NCBI GenBank assembly: GCA_044448685.1
Contig: JBIOHC010000016.1
Coordinates: 9,922 to 73,921, forward strand
DNA from: Palsa-965 sp044448685
GTDB lineage: Bacteria > Bacteroidota > Bacteroidia > Palsa-965
Reading direction: 5' to 3'
DNA: 64,000 nt
The notes below the pieces were generated by a model, which was not told where the DNA came from, did no database searches, and saw only the letters and a list, made by a program, of their open reading frames with translations. This document shows positions 17,379 to 25,635 of the stretch, one piece after another; position 1 is the first letter of the stretch; each line of letters starts with the position of its first letter. The position numbers were made by a program, and so were the translations under genes.

Positions 17379-17386
17379 TACCTTTG
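17379..17386 (+). promoter_or_regulatory. -7 box TACCTTTG for the BatA-type gene
   Basis: An exact TAnnTTTG ends 6 nt before the ATG at 17393, which is the start that begins the conserved BatA N-terminus. It supports that start over the longer frame from 17351. Confidence 0.6.
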
Positions 17387-17392
17387 AACCTG

Positions 17393-19468
17393 ATGCAATT
17401 CGTTTATCCTACATTTCTCTTCGCCCTCGCGTCCCTCAGTATACCGATCATCATTCATCTTTTTAATTTCCGGAAATTTAAAACCGTCTATTTTACCAAT
17501 GTAAGGTTTCTGAAAGAGGTGAAGGAAGAAACCCAGGCCAAGTCCAGGCTTAAGCATCTGCTTGTGCTCTTTGCCCGTTTACTGGCATTGACCTTCCTGA
17601 TTCTGGCCTTTGCACAGCCTTTTATTCCCCGTTCCCAAACGCTTATCCCCAAAGGAGCAAAAGCAGTGAGTGTTTATATAGACAACTCCTTCAGCATGGA
17701 TGCTGAAAACAAAAGCGGACGGCTGCTGGATGAAGCCAGAAAGGCTGCCCGGGAAATAGCATCTTCCTATAAACCCACAGATCAGTTTCAGCTCCTGACG
17801 AATGATTTTGAAGGAAGGCATCAGCGGCTTTTGAACAGGGAGGAATTTCTGGAGAATGTGGAGGAAGTGAAACTGAGTCCTGCACTCCGTAATCTTTCAG
17901 AGATCACTTCCCGTCAGGCTGAAATACTTATCCACAGCGGAGCCCCCAGGGGGGCCAAAATAGCATTTATCATCAGTGATTTTCAGAAGAGCACCTGGGA
18001 TGCCGAGAAACTCAAAAATGATACCTCGGTAAGCTACCATCTTGTACCGGTCAAGGCCGAAGAGCAGAAAAATTTATATGTGGATTCCTGCTGGTTTGAT
18101 TCTCCTGTTCGAAAGCTCAACAGACCGGAATATATGCATGTGCGTATACGGAATGCTTCGGCACAGGAATATGTGAATGTGCCCATGAAGCTGTTTATTA
18201 ACGGACAGCAAAAGACGCCGTCCAGTTTCAGCATCGGTGCCAATGCCAAGGTTGATACGGTCATAGCCTTTACTGTACGTGAAACGGGATGGCAGGATGG
18301 GCGGGTGGAAATTACAGACAGCCCCATAACCTTTGATGATATATTCTATTTTTCATACAGGATTTCCAAAACCTTGCCTGTCTTATCCATCGCTCCTGCA
18401 TCAGCCGGCAAAGGAGGTGTTGACCCTGTATCCAATCTTTTCAAAAAAGACTCGGCATTCAGTTATACATCCGTAAATGAAAATGCGGTTGATTATTCCT
18501 CCCTGGCACATAACAGCCTTATCGTGACACAGGGTTTGAATACTATTTCTTCCGGACTCAGTCAGGAACTGACCCGTTTTGTGCAGAACGGCGGTTGCCT
18601 TCTCCTCTTTCCTTCAGGCAATGCAGATCCGGTTTCCTATAATACCTTTTTCGATCAGTTGCATCTGCCAGGGCTTGCTGAGCTTGATACGGCAAGGATG
18701 CCTGTTGAACAACTGAATTCGGAGCAGGAGATATACAAAGAAGGGGTTTTTGAAAAGAAAAACGCCGGAGCACAGAAAGGCCCAATGGATCTTCCGCTCG
18801 TTTTCCGGCATTTCAGGCTGAACCGCAGTTCTCATTCAACCGAAGAATACCTGATGAAACTGAGAAACGGTGAAATCTTTCTTGCTAAGTATGCAAGCGG
18901 AAAAGGTAATGTATACCTGTGTACAGCCCCGCTGAACGATGGCAGCAATTTCACCAAACATGCATTGTTTGTTCCAACCCTGCTTCAGATAGCTTTTTTC
19001 AGTCAAACCCAGAACAGGCTTTTTTATACCATCGGAAGCAATGATGTTGTGGAGCTTCTCAATGCCAATACGAGCGGTGAGAATGTCTTTCATATCTCCT
19101 CCTCCGAACTGAAAGCGGATATTATTCCTGAACACCGAATTATTGATTCAAAAACAGAGATATACGTTCGCAACCAGATTAATAAAGCCGGCAACTATGT
19201 ACTGAGTTCAAATACGGAGAAGATTCAAAGTCTTTCATTCAATTACGACCGCAGGGAATCGGATATACGGACATTCCAGACTTCCGAGCTGAAACTTATT
19301 TGTGAAAAGGCGGGATGGATAAATTTCAATACTATAGAAACCGGTGGTAAAGGATTACAGGCCGGCCTGGCGGATATAGATCAGGGACGAAAACTTTGGA
19401 AGTTCTGTGTCATGCTTTGTCTGTTGTTCCTTGCAGCCGAAGTCATGCTCTTACGCTGGTTCAAATAA
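17393..19468 (+). CDS. BatA-domain membrane protein with VWA-like fold
   Basis: The 691-residue protein starts with the BatA N-terminal region (LFALASLSIPIIIHLFNFRK), with two transmembrane helices within the first 80 residues. A von Willebrand factor A-like domain follows, with the metal-site pattern DNSFSM (about residues 95-100). A long extracytoplasmic region carries a class-I glutamine amidotransferase-like segment (about 380-430 and 520-560). A last transmembrane helix lies near the C-terminus (about 670-688). Such proteins are common near Bat aerotolerance or MoxR clusters, but none of those partners is nearby. Function unknown. Confidence 0.8.
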   Translation: MQFVYPTFLFALASLSIPIIIHLFNFRKFKTVYFTNVRFLKEVKEETQAKSRLKHLLVLFARLLALTFLILAFAQPFIPRSQTLIPKGAKAVSVYIDNSFSMDAENKSGRLLDEARKAAREIASSYKPTDQFQLLTNDFEGRHQRLLNREEFLENVEEVKLSPALRNLSEITSRQAEILIHSGAPRGAKIAFIISDFQKSTWDAEKLKNDTSVSYHLVPVKAEEQKNLYVDSCWFDSPVRKLNRPEYMHVRIRNASAQEYVNVPMKLFINGQQKTPSSFSIGANAKVDTVIAFTVRETGWQDGRVEITDSPITFDDIFYFSYRISKTLPVLSIAPASAGKGGVDPVSNLFKKDSAFSYTSVNENAVDYSSLAHNSLIVTQGLNTISSGLSQELTRFVQNGGCLLLFPSGNADPVSYNTFFDQLHLPGLAELDTARMPVEQLNSEQEIYKEGVFEKKNAGAQKGPMDLPLVFRHFRLNRSSHSTEEYLMKLRNGEIFLAKYASGKGNVYLCTAPLNDGSNFTKHALFVPTLLQIAFFSQTQNRLFYTIGSNDVVELLNANTSGENVFHISSSELKADIIPEHRIIDSKTEIYVRNQINKAGNYVLSSNTEKIQSLSFNYDRRESDIRTFQTSELKLICEKAGWINFNTIETGGKGLQAGLADIDQGRKLWKFCVMLCLLFLAAEVMLLRWFK

Positions 19469-19489
19469 AAGTGTTAAATTTCAGGGCCT

Positions 19490-20749
19490 ATGAACATACT
19501 CATTCAAAAAGCTAAGATTGTTGATCCCTCGTCTCCCTGGAACGGGAAAACAGCTGATATACTTATTGAGAAGGGAATAATAGTCCGTATTGGCGAAAAG
19601 CTGGAGGCTCCTTCTGCAATACTATTCGGAGCGGCTAATCTGCATGCTTCACCCGGTTGGTTCGATATGCAGGCCAATTTAAGGGATCCCGGTTTTGAAT
19701 ACAAGGAGGATCTGGAAAGCGGAGCCCTCGCTGCTGCAAGCGGAGGCTACACAGGCCTTGCAATTATGCCTTCCACCCAACCACCTATACACTCCAAGGC
19801 TGAAGTGGAATATATACGCAATAAATCCAGAAATGCCATCATTGACTTGTATCCGGTAGGAACCGTTTCACATCTTCTGGAAGGGAACGATCTTTCTGAA
19901 ATGTATGACATGCATCTGAGTGGTGCGGTTGCTTTTTCGGACGATAAAAAACCGATCAAAAATTCAGGGTTGCTGATGCGTGCCCTGCTTTATACCAAGA
20001 ATTTCAACAGGCTTATCATGACACATTGTGAAGAGCGGAGCATTTCGGGTGATGGAAAAATGAATGAAGGCATTACAAGCACTAAATTAGGGCTGAAAGG
20101 TATGCCGGCACTGTCAGAAGAAATTATGGTGGCACGAAATATTCAGGTACTTGAATATACAGGAGGGCAGCTCCATATTTCCTCCGTATCCACAGCACAT
20201 TCCGTGACCCTTATCCGGAAAGCGAAGGCACAGGGACTTGCCATCAGTGCTTCGGTCAATTCACATCACCTGGCTTTGAATGATGAAAGTCTGCATGAAT
20301 TCGACAGCAATTTGAAAGTTAATCCTCCCCTGAGGACTGCAGTTGATATAGAAGCATTGAAAAAAGGGCTTGCGGATGGAACACTCGATGTGATTGTCTC
20401 CGATCACAGTCCGGAAGATACAGAAAACAAGGAGCTCGAATTTGATCATGCTGCTTATGGAATGCTTGGTCTGGAAACTGCTTATGCCCTTGCCAATACC
20501 TATTCCGGTCTGAATCCGGAACAGCTCATGGAGAAGATGAGTTCAAACCCCAGGCGCCTGCTTGGTCTGGCACCTGTTTCCCTGAAAGAAGGTTCAGAGG
20601 CCAACATAAGCCTGTTTGATCCTTTTCTGACATGGGTTTTCGGCGATAAGGATATACGGTCTAAATCACGCAATACTCCTTTTGTGGGACATACCTTCAA
20701 AGGGAAAGCGCTTGGAATTATCAATAAAGGGCAGTTAATCAGAAACTAA
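19490..20749 (+). CDS. Dihydroorotase homologue lacking the HxH metal motif (probably non-catalytic)
   Basis: This 419-residue amidohydrolase-superfamily protein aligns by eye with type I dihydroorotase along its whole length. The canonical opening PGxxDxHxHxR reads PGWFDMQANLRDPG (residues 55-68), so both metal histidines are replaced, by Gln61 and Asn63. Other signature points remain: MPSTQPP for MPNTxP, MTHCEER, NSHHLAL and SDHSPEDTENKELEF. Proteins of this kind, such as PyrC' of Pseudomonas, are inactive and support aspartate carbamoyltransferase. An active dihydroorotase should be encoded elsewhere. pyrB is in this window (55862-56792) but far away. Confidence 0.85.
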   Translation: MNILIQKAKIVDPSSPWNGKTADILIEKGIIVRIGEKLEAPSAILFGAANLHASPGWFDMQANLRDPGFEYKEDLESGALAAASGGYTGLAIMPSTQPPIHSKAEVEYIRNKSRNAIIDLYPVGTVSHLLEGNDLSEMYDMHLSGAVAFSDDKKPIKNSGLLMRALLYTKNFNRLIMTHCEERSISGDGKMNEGITSTKLGLKGMPALSEEIMVARNIQVLEYTGGQLHISSVSTAHSVTLIRKAKAQGLAISASVNSHHLALNDESLHEFDSNLKVNPPLRTAVDIEALKKGLADGTLDVIVSDHSPEDTENKELEFDHAAYGMLGLETAYALANTYSGLNPEQLMEKMSSNPRRLLGLAPVSLKEGSEANISLFDPFLTWVFGDKDIRSKSRNTPFVGHTFKGKALGIINKGQLIRN

Positions 20750-20768
20750 CTGCTTCAAACAAAACGTC

Positions 20769-21398
20769 ATGGCTAAGATCAATTGGGCAACAGCTGTTCA
20801 GCCGCTTATTAAGAAATATAAGGGAAGGCCACATCCTCTTGCTTACAAAAACGTGTACCAGCTTCTGGTAATGGTGATCCTTTCCGCCCAGGATTCGGAT
20901 AAACACATCAACGAAGTGGCACCACCCTTTTTCGAAGCTTTTCCGGATATGAAATCCCTTGCCAAAGCAGATGAACAAAGCTTATTCCGCTATATAGGCA
21001 AGGTCCGGAATTTCGGAAATAAGACCAAATGGCTTCTGACACTGGCCAGGACAGTAAAGGAAGATAAAAACATACCGCTGACACTGGAAAAGCTGACTGA
21101 GCTGCCTGGAATAGGCCGGAAGTCGGCTAATGTTATCCTGAGAGAAGCCGGAAAAAAAGCGGAAGGTGTGATTGTCGACCTGCATGTACTTCGTGTTGCA
21201 CCCAGGCTGGGAATTGCGAACGGAACAGACCCCAAAAAGATTGAAAAACAAATTATGGAACTGATACCGGAAAAGGATTGGGGACAGATTGGTATGGCCT
21301 TTTCTTTTCTGGGTCGTGAAACCTGCCGGCCCACCAATCCCAAATGTCCGGAATGTGTTATGAATACATGCTGTGCATATCTGAAAACCAGCAAGTAA
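20769..21398 (+). CDS. nth: Endonuclease III (DNA glycosylase/AP lyase)
   Basis: This 209-residue base-excision repair enzyme removes oxidised pyrimidines. The helix-hairpin-helix LPGIGRKSANVIL carries the catalytic lysine, and VDLHVLRV holds the catalytic aspartate. The C-terminal [4Fe-4S] cluster motif C-X6-C-X2-C-X5-C is complete (CRPTNPKCPECVMNTCC). Length is normal for the family. It starts 19 bp after the dihydroorotase homologue in the same direction and ends 18 bp before a convergent membrane protein gene. Confidence 0.93.
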   Translation: MAKINWATAVQPLIKKYKGRPHPLAYKNVYQLLVMVILSAQDSDKHINEVAPPFFEAFPDMKSLAKADEQSLFRYIGKVRNFGNKTKWLLTLARTVKEDKNIPLTLEKLTELPGIGRKSANVILREAGKKAEGVIVDLHVLRVAPRLGIANGTDPKKIEKQIMELIPEKDWGQIGMAFSFLGRETCRPTNPKCPECVMNTCCAYLKTSK

Positions 21399-21416
21399 AT
21401 CGAAACAACTACCCGT

Positions 21417-21929
21417 TTATTCCTGTTTATTGAAAGTTCCTTTTCCGAAAGCCAGCAAAGGATAAAAAACCGGCTCCAGAAAAGCCAGGCCCAATCCGAA
21501 GAGTACAGATTTCTTGAAACGTGCAGCGAGTTTGACGTGCAGGCGTATGTATATTCCCAGATATACCCCATTCAGCATCCAGTATAACGCAAAGAGGAGA
21601 TTCATTTTGGACGGATGGAGAAAAGGATAGAACAGCGAGAAAAAGTTAAGGTGGTCTGTGTAAATTATATCGGGCAGCAAAAAAGGCCTTAAGGTCTTAA
21701 AGGTAAGATAGAGGTTGAATAAGGTGATGAAATAAAGAAAGGTCCAGCCTTTCTTCATGCCGGTAATTCGCAGCATAACATACATATTCAAAAACGGAAT
21801 GAAGGCCGATACATTTGACCGTCCGGCTTTTTCAAATATCATCATACGCGATATTATCGTAGTGACGATCAGGATCATCAGCATCATTAGCGTAACAAAA
21901 AAGATCATGGGGGCCTGATTGCTGTCCAT
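21417..21929 (-). CDS. Hypothetical four-helix membrane protein
   Basis: The 170-residue protein has about four transmembrane helices, with a conserved-looking FIPFLNMYVMLRITGMKKGW stretch after the first. That stretch resembles the membrane part of DUF5684 and signal-peptidase-adjacent proteins, but no catalytic Ser-Lys pair is visible. I chose the ATG at 21929; the frame also allows a TTG at 21941. It follows the PhnP-like gene with about 12 bp between stop and start, so the pair is probably an operon. Function unknown. Confidence 0.65.
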   Translation of the reverse strand: MDSNQAPMIFFVTLMMLMILIVTTIISRMMIFEKAGRSNVSAFIPFLNMYVMLRITGMKKGWTFLYFITLFNLYLTFKTLRPFLLPDIIYTDHLNFFSLFYPFLHPSKMNLLFALYWMLNGVYLGIYIRLHVKLAARFKKSVLFGLGLAFLEPVFYPLLAFGKGTFNKQE

Positions 21930-21941
21930 CGTTGCGTTCAA

Positions 21942-22706
21942 TTAATCCAGTTCTGCTTCCAGGCCGTCATAAGCCAGTTCAATACCGGGAGGAAGTTCCC
22001 TCATGACCTCTGCATGCTTGCCTAACTGATGACTTATATGCGTCAGGTAAGTCATCTCAGCACCCAGTTCCAGGGCCATTTCCACGGCCTGGTCGAGAGT
22101 AAAGTGAGAGATATGTCTTTCCCTCCTGAGCGCATTCAATACCAGGACTTTGGATCCCTTAATTTTTTCCTTTTCCTTCTCAGGAATAAGATTGGCATCC
22201 GTTACATACGTAAAATCACCGCAACGGAAGGCTTTCACCGGCAGGCGGTGATGCAATACATCAATGGGAATGAATTCCACACCTGAGATCCGGAAGGGCT
22301 CATTTCCTATAGTATGGAGTTCTATACGGGGTATGCCGGGGTAAGAAGTGCCGTCAAAACAGTAAGGCACTTCCCGTTTAATGGCTTCCTGCACCCTTTC
22401 GCTGGCCCAGAGGGGCATGCTTTTATTATGGATAAAATTAAATGCGCGCACATCATCTATTCCGGCCACATGATCCTTATGTTCATGGGTATAGAGTACT
22501 GCTTCCAGGTCTTGAACCTTTGCCCTGAGCATTTGCTGCCTGAAATCAGGACCTGTATCAATGACGAAATTTTTGTGGTTTACCGTAATGAGAACCGAGG
22601 AACGGAGACGGTTATCCTTAGGGTCTGCAGAACGGCATACGTCACACTTACAGGCAATAATAGGAACGCCCTGAGAGGTACCGGTACCGAGGAAATTGAT
22701 TTTCAT
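21942..22706 (-). CDS. PhnP-like metallo-beta-lactamase-fold hydrolase
   Basis: This 254-residue protein starts FLGTGTSQGVPII, typical of the PhnP/phosphodiesterase branch of the metallo-beta-lactamase superfamily. An early cysteine cluster, CKCDVC (about 19-24), is a feature of PhnP-like proteins that bind an extra zinc. The active-site motif is YTHEHKDHVAGIDD (about 74-87), and a second metal histidine lies in YLTHISHQLGKH near the C-terminus. PhnP hydrolyses cyclic ribose phosphate, but there is no phosphonate operon here, so the substrate is unknown. Confidence 0.85.
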   Translation of the reverse strand: MKINFLGTGTSQGVPIIACKCDVCRSADPKDNRLRSSVLITVNHKNFVIDTGPDFRQQMLRAKVQDLEAVLYTHEHKDHVAGIDDVRAFNFIHNKSMPLWASERVQEAIKREVPYCFDGTSYPGIPRIELHTIGNEPFRISGVEFIPIDVLHHRLPVKAFRCGDFTYVTDANLIPEKEKEKIKGSKVLVLNALRRERHISHFTLDQAVEMALELGAEMTYLTHISHQLGKHAEVMRELPPGIELAYDGLEAELD

Positions 22707-22851
22707 CAGCGCGAAGTTACCAAAAAAGGGAACAAGAGTACTCCCTGTTCAGACCTGCTTTTATGGAAATGGAATGATTATTGCGTCTTGTACATACTAA
22801 ACGGGAGAATTAAACGTTAGCCGGATATCCCCTTCACTTAAAAGAGTACCC

Positions 22852-23532
22852 ATGCATTACAATTCCAGGGTTGTTGCAGCCGGAAAAGCACTGAAAAGGG
22901 GAAGCCTCATTCTTTTCTGGACCCCACTTATCCTGCTGAGTCTGCTACTCGTTTACAATACCATACCTTATTTCAGTTTCAAACCCGATTCCTCCTTTCT
23001 CATTGAACGTATTTCCCTGTATGGAAAAGCGGTCTGGAAATACAGTTTTTACTTTCATATCGCGGCGGGCAGTTTATGCATTCTTACCGCCCTGATTCAG
23101 TTCTCTTCCTGGATACTCAAGAAGCGGAAAAAGATACATGTGGTGGCCGGGAAAATCTATGTCTTCGTCGTGCTCCTTATTGGTGCCCCTACGGGCTTGT
23201 TCATGACCTTTTTTGCCAAGGGAGGTATTGCCGAAAGAGCCTGTTTTATGGCCATGGCTGTTTTCTGGTTTTATACCACCTATAAAGGGTTTGTAGCTGC
23301 CGCCATTGAAAAGAACTTCCTTTCTCACAAGTTCTGGATGATACGTTCCTATGCTATGGCTCTTACGGCTGTCAGTTTCCGGGTGTATCATATCCTGTTC
23401 CTTTTACTGGGATTCAGCAATTACGATAATTATGCCGTGTCATTATGGATCAGTGTGTTGGGCAATGCTGCAATAGCCGAAGTATTTATTCTCTTAAAAA
23501 GCCGGAATTACCTGCGTTCTTTTATCTCCTGA
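22852..23532 (+). CDS. DUF2306-like multi-pass membrane protein
   Basis: This 226-residue protein has about six to seven hydrophobic helices. Conserved features of the DUF2306 group are visible: a histidine in YSFYFHIAAGSLCIL, an HVVAGKIYVF segment (about 100-109), and HKFWMIRSYAMALTAVSFRV (about 159-178). The histidines within helices suggest heme or metal contact, but this is unproven. It stands 20 bp upstream of another small envelope gene in the same direction. Confidence 0.75.
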   Translation: MHYNSRVVAAGKALKRGSLILFWTPLILLSLLLVYNTIPYFSFKPDSSFLIERISLYGKAVWKYSFYFHIAAGSLCILTALIQFSSWILKKRKKIHVVAGKIYVFVVLLIGAPTGLFMTFFAKGGIAERACFMAMAVFWFYTTYKGFVAAAIEKNFLSHKFWMIRSYAMALTAVSFRVYHILFLLLGFSNYDNYAVSLWISVLGNAAIAEVFILLKSRNYLRSFIS

Positions 23533-23552
23533 TCTAACCTAACACGCCTGAA

Positions 23553-23981
23553 ATGAAAAACTTCCTCCGCCTCTCCGTATTCCTGATGGTTATTGCCGGA
23601 TTGTATGGTTTTGCCGCTATGGTCCTGGACCTTCAGAATGGGAAACTGATACAATACGAGCATGACTCGCCTGTCGCTGCCGTCAAAAAGAGAACGACCC
23701 TGCCGGTTCAGATTGCCGTAATCAGAAAAGGGCAGAAAGCCGGTGATCTGGACAAATCGATTATGCAATTTGCCGTTATCAATTCGGCCGTTAAGCCGCT
23801 TAAACCCAGGTTAAGAATAGCTGATCTGGATGTCAGGAGCTTTTCCAGAGGCGATATCCGGTTTGAACCTCCTATGGTGGCTGACATTGATTCAATTGTT
23901 AGTGATTCAGCTAAGCTCACCGAAAAGCCCGGTTTGAGAACATTGGTAGTCGTTTCAAAACCGGACAGCACCAAACGGTAA
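23553..23981 (+). CDS. Hypothetical exported or membrane-anchored protein
   Basis: The 142-residue protein has one N-terminal hydrophobic segment (about 7-23) and a hydrophilic remainder rich in Lys and Asp. No family or motif is recognised. It is likely anchored in the cytoplasmic membrane or cleaved and secreted. It lies 20 bp after the DUF2306-like gene and is followed by a 280-bp non-coding region with repeats. Confidence 0.6.
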   Translation: MKNFLRLSVFLMVIAGLYGFAAMVLDLQNGKLIQYEHDSPVAAVKKRTTLPVQIAVIRKGQKAGDLDKSIMQFAVINSAVKPLKPRLRIADLDVRSFSRGDIRFEPPMVADIDSIVSDSAKLTEKPGLRTLVVVSKPDSTKR

Positions 23982-24227
23982 ACTCTTCGTCCGGATCAGG
24001 ATATGTATCATCCCTGATGCACAAAGAGTCTTGTATAAAGAAAAATGATATGGGCTGGGGCGGAATATTGTTTGGTGCTATGGTATTGTTATTGAAATGT
24101 ACAATTGATCAGTATCGTACTAACGTGATAGAACGCGGATTTTCATGATAATCATGATTAAATATGATTTTGTGATATCCACTGATCGGTTGTCCCTGCG
24201 GGACAATAGAAAGTTTATTTAAAAGCA
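23982..24227. other. Non-coding stretch with a dispersed repeat and a short hairpin
   Basis: No convincing gene is present. The stretch holds one copy of the dispersed repeat (24116-24160) and a small perfect hairpin, TTGTCCC-TGC-GGGACAA, at 24190-24206. A short open frame on the minus strand (24109-24300) runs through the tRNA and is not a gene. Confidence 0.6.
24116..24160 (+). repeat. Dispersed repeat, copy A
   Basis: The 45-bp segment beginning CGTACTAAC and containing ATAGAACGCGGATT matches 40166-40210 at 37 of 45 positions by eye. Copy A lacks the long matching right arm found in copy B. It lies in the intergenic space between a plus-strand gene and tRNA-His. Confidence 0.75.
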
Positions 24228-24253
24228 AAAAGACAGCTATTATGCTGTCTTTT
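24228..24253 (-). terminator. Rho-independent terminator of tRNA-His
   Basis: A 10-bp perfect stem (AAAAGACAGC with GCTGTCTTTT), 6-nt loop, followed on the minus strand by a T-rich tract. It starts 8 bp beyond the mature tRNA 3' end. Confidence 0.85.
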
Positions 24254-24260
24254 AACCTTG

Positions 24261-24335
24261 GGCGATCAATGGGGCTCGAACCCACGACCTTCTGAACCAC
24301 AATCAGACGTTCTAACCAACTGAACTATGACCGCC
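24261..24335 (-). tRNA. tRNA-His (anticodon GTG)
   Basis: The minus strand folds into a full cloverleaf of 75 nt. The acceptor stem is GCGGTCA with TGATCGC. The D stem is GTTC with GAAC. The anticodon stem is TCTGA with TCAGA, enclosing the loop TTGTGGT. The T stem is GTGGG with CCCAT around TTCGAGC. The anticodon GTG reads histidine. A genome-encoded G at position -1 (24335) pairs with C73 (24261), the identity element of tRNA-His. CCA is not encoded (CAA follows position 73). It has its own promoter and terminator. Confidence 0.97.
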
Positions 24336-24352
24336 ATCTGAAAATCAGGTGG

Positions 24353-24383
24353 CAAAGATACTATTCTTGTCTTTCTATGCAAA
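24353..24383 (-). promoter_or_regulatory. Promoter of tRNA-His
   Basis: On the minus strand: TTTG (24380-24383), 19 bp, TATCTTTG (24353-24360), an exact match to the Bacteroidota consensus. The mature tRNA begins 17 nt after the -7 box. Confidence 0.85.
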
Positions 24384-24442
24384 AAAACCGGACAAGAATC
24401 GCCTGGTTTCCTTCCCAGGCCTTAGAGAACAAGGCGAAACCC

Positions 24443-24450
24443 TATCTTTG
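24443..24450 (+). promoter_or_regulatory. -7 box TATCTTTG for the acyltransferase/glycan operon
   Basis: An exact TAnnTTTG ends 18 nt before the ATG at 24469. No TTTG is present at the usual -33 distance. Its position inside the longer open frame argues for 24469 as the true start. Confidence 0.55.
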
Positions 24451-24468
24451 CCAGGCCTATTCCAGTCT

Positions 24469-25635
24469 ATGTCTGAAACAAAGAAGCAAAACTTATATTT
24501 CCCAGGCTTAAACGGCCTTCGTTTTGTGGCAGCTTCTCTGGTGATCATTTCCCATATAGAGCGGTTCAAAAAGGAAGAACACCTGGGAAATCTGGATGAT
24601 ATCACCTTGTTTGGCACTGCCGGGGAATACGGTGTAGGACTTTTCTTTGTCCTGAGCGGATTCCTTATCACCTACCTCCTGCTTCAGGAAGATAAAACCA
24701 CAGGCTCTATCCATATCCGTCAGTTCTATATTCGCCGGATTCTGAGGATCTGGCCCTTGTATTACCTGCTGGTATTCCTGTCCTTTTTTATCCTTCCCTG
24801 GTGCATGGAAACCTCGGGAGCAGAGAATGCTTTACGTCATGCTTACTGGTCAAAATTCGGGTTGTTTATGTTTTTCTTACCCAATCTATCACTCAAAGTC
24901 TTTCCTCCTGTCCCCTTCCTTTCCCAGGCCTGGTCGGTCGGTACGGAAGAACAGTTTTACCTGGTATGGCCCTTTCTGCTGAAACGTTTCAAAAAGATAT
25001 TACCTGTGTTATTGGGTTGCATAGCCATTGGAATGATCCTGTTCCGTAAGCTCCTGGTTGTAATCTGTGCACATATGTCTTCCGGTACGCTGAATCATAT
25101 CCTTGCTGTCATTGGTGATTTTATGGACACTTTTAATATTGAGTGCATGGCCATCGGTGGTCTTGGTGCCTGGGTACTTTTTACAGGCAAAAAGCAAATA
25201 CTCAGGCTATTGTTTCATCCTGTTGCCCAGCTTATACTCCTTGCCGGTTTGTGTATTTCCCTTCCGACAGCTTGTTTCGGGCATGTCAAATCAAGGTATA
25301 TCGTGAATTCCCTGTTGTTTGCCGGACTTATTCTAAACCTTGCAGCCAACCCGAAGAGTTTACTGAAACTGGAGAATTCCTTTTTCCGTTTTATGGGCCG
25401 TATATCGTATGGCTTGTATATGTTTCATGCCATCTGTTTTTATCTGGTCTATTATCTGTTCCGGAACAGTTTCTCCGGTTCGCTTTCAGTCAATATTATT
25501 CTCTATGTAGGCACCTTCCTCCTTACTATTTGTATGGCCTGGTTATCCTATGAATTCATGGAGAAACGTTTCCTGAGAAAGAAGAAGAATTTCAGTCTCA
25601 TACTTAGCGGTGAGCAAGGAGGGGAACAGGCATGA
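24469..25635 (+). CDS. Acyltransferase 3 family membrane protein
   Basis: This 388-residue protein has about ten transmembrane helices. The family's catalytic histidine region is GLNGLRFVAASLVIISH (about 14-30), with the arginine motif FYIRRILRIWPLYYLL (about 86-101) following. Such proteins O-acetylate surface polysaccharides or lipids at the cytoplasmic membrane. The frame is open from 24349, but the conserved region begins MSETKKQNLYFPGLNGLRF, and a -7 box lies between the two candidate starts. It opens a tightly packed block: the next start overlaps its stop by 4 bp. Confidence 0.88.
   Translation: MSETKKQNLYFPGLNGLRFVAASLVIISHIERFKKEEHLGNLDDITLFGTAGEYGVGLFFVLSGFLITYLLLQEDKTTGSIHIRQFYIRRILRIWPLYYLLVFLSFFILPWCMETSGAENALRHAYWSKFGLFMFFLPNLSLKVFPPVPFLSQAWSVGTEEQFYLVWPFLLKRFKKILPVLLGCIAIGMILFRKLLVVICAHMSSGTLNHILAVIGDFMDTFNIECMAIGGLGAWVLFTGKKQILRLLFHPVAQLILLAGLCISLPTACFGHVKSRYIVNSLLFAGLILNLAANPKSLLKLENSFFRFMGRISYGLYMFHAICFYLVYYLFRNSFSGSLSVNIILYVGTFLLTICMAWLSYEFMEKRFLRKKKNFSLILSGEQGGEQA

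Noticed and set aside
24109..24300. 63-codon minus-strand frame overlapping tRNA-His
   Set aside because: It reads through the tRNA and a terminator hairpin; frames of this kind are a common artefact of tRNA sequence.
24220..24400. Integration site of a genomic island at tRNA-His
   Set aside because: No integrase, no duplicated tRNA 3' end and no mobility genes are seen on either side.
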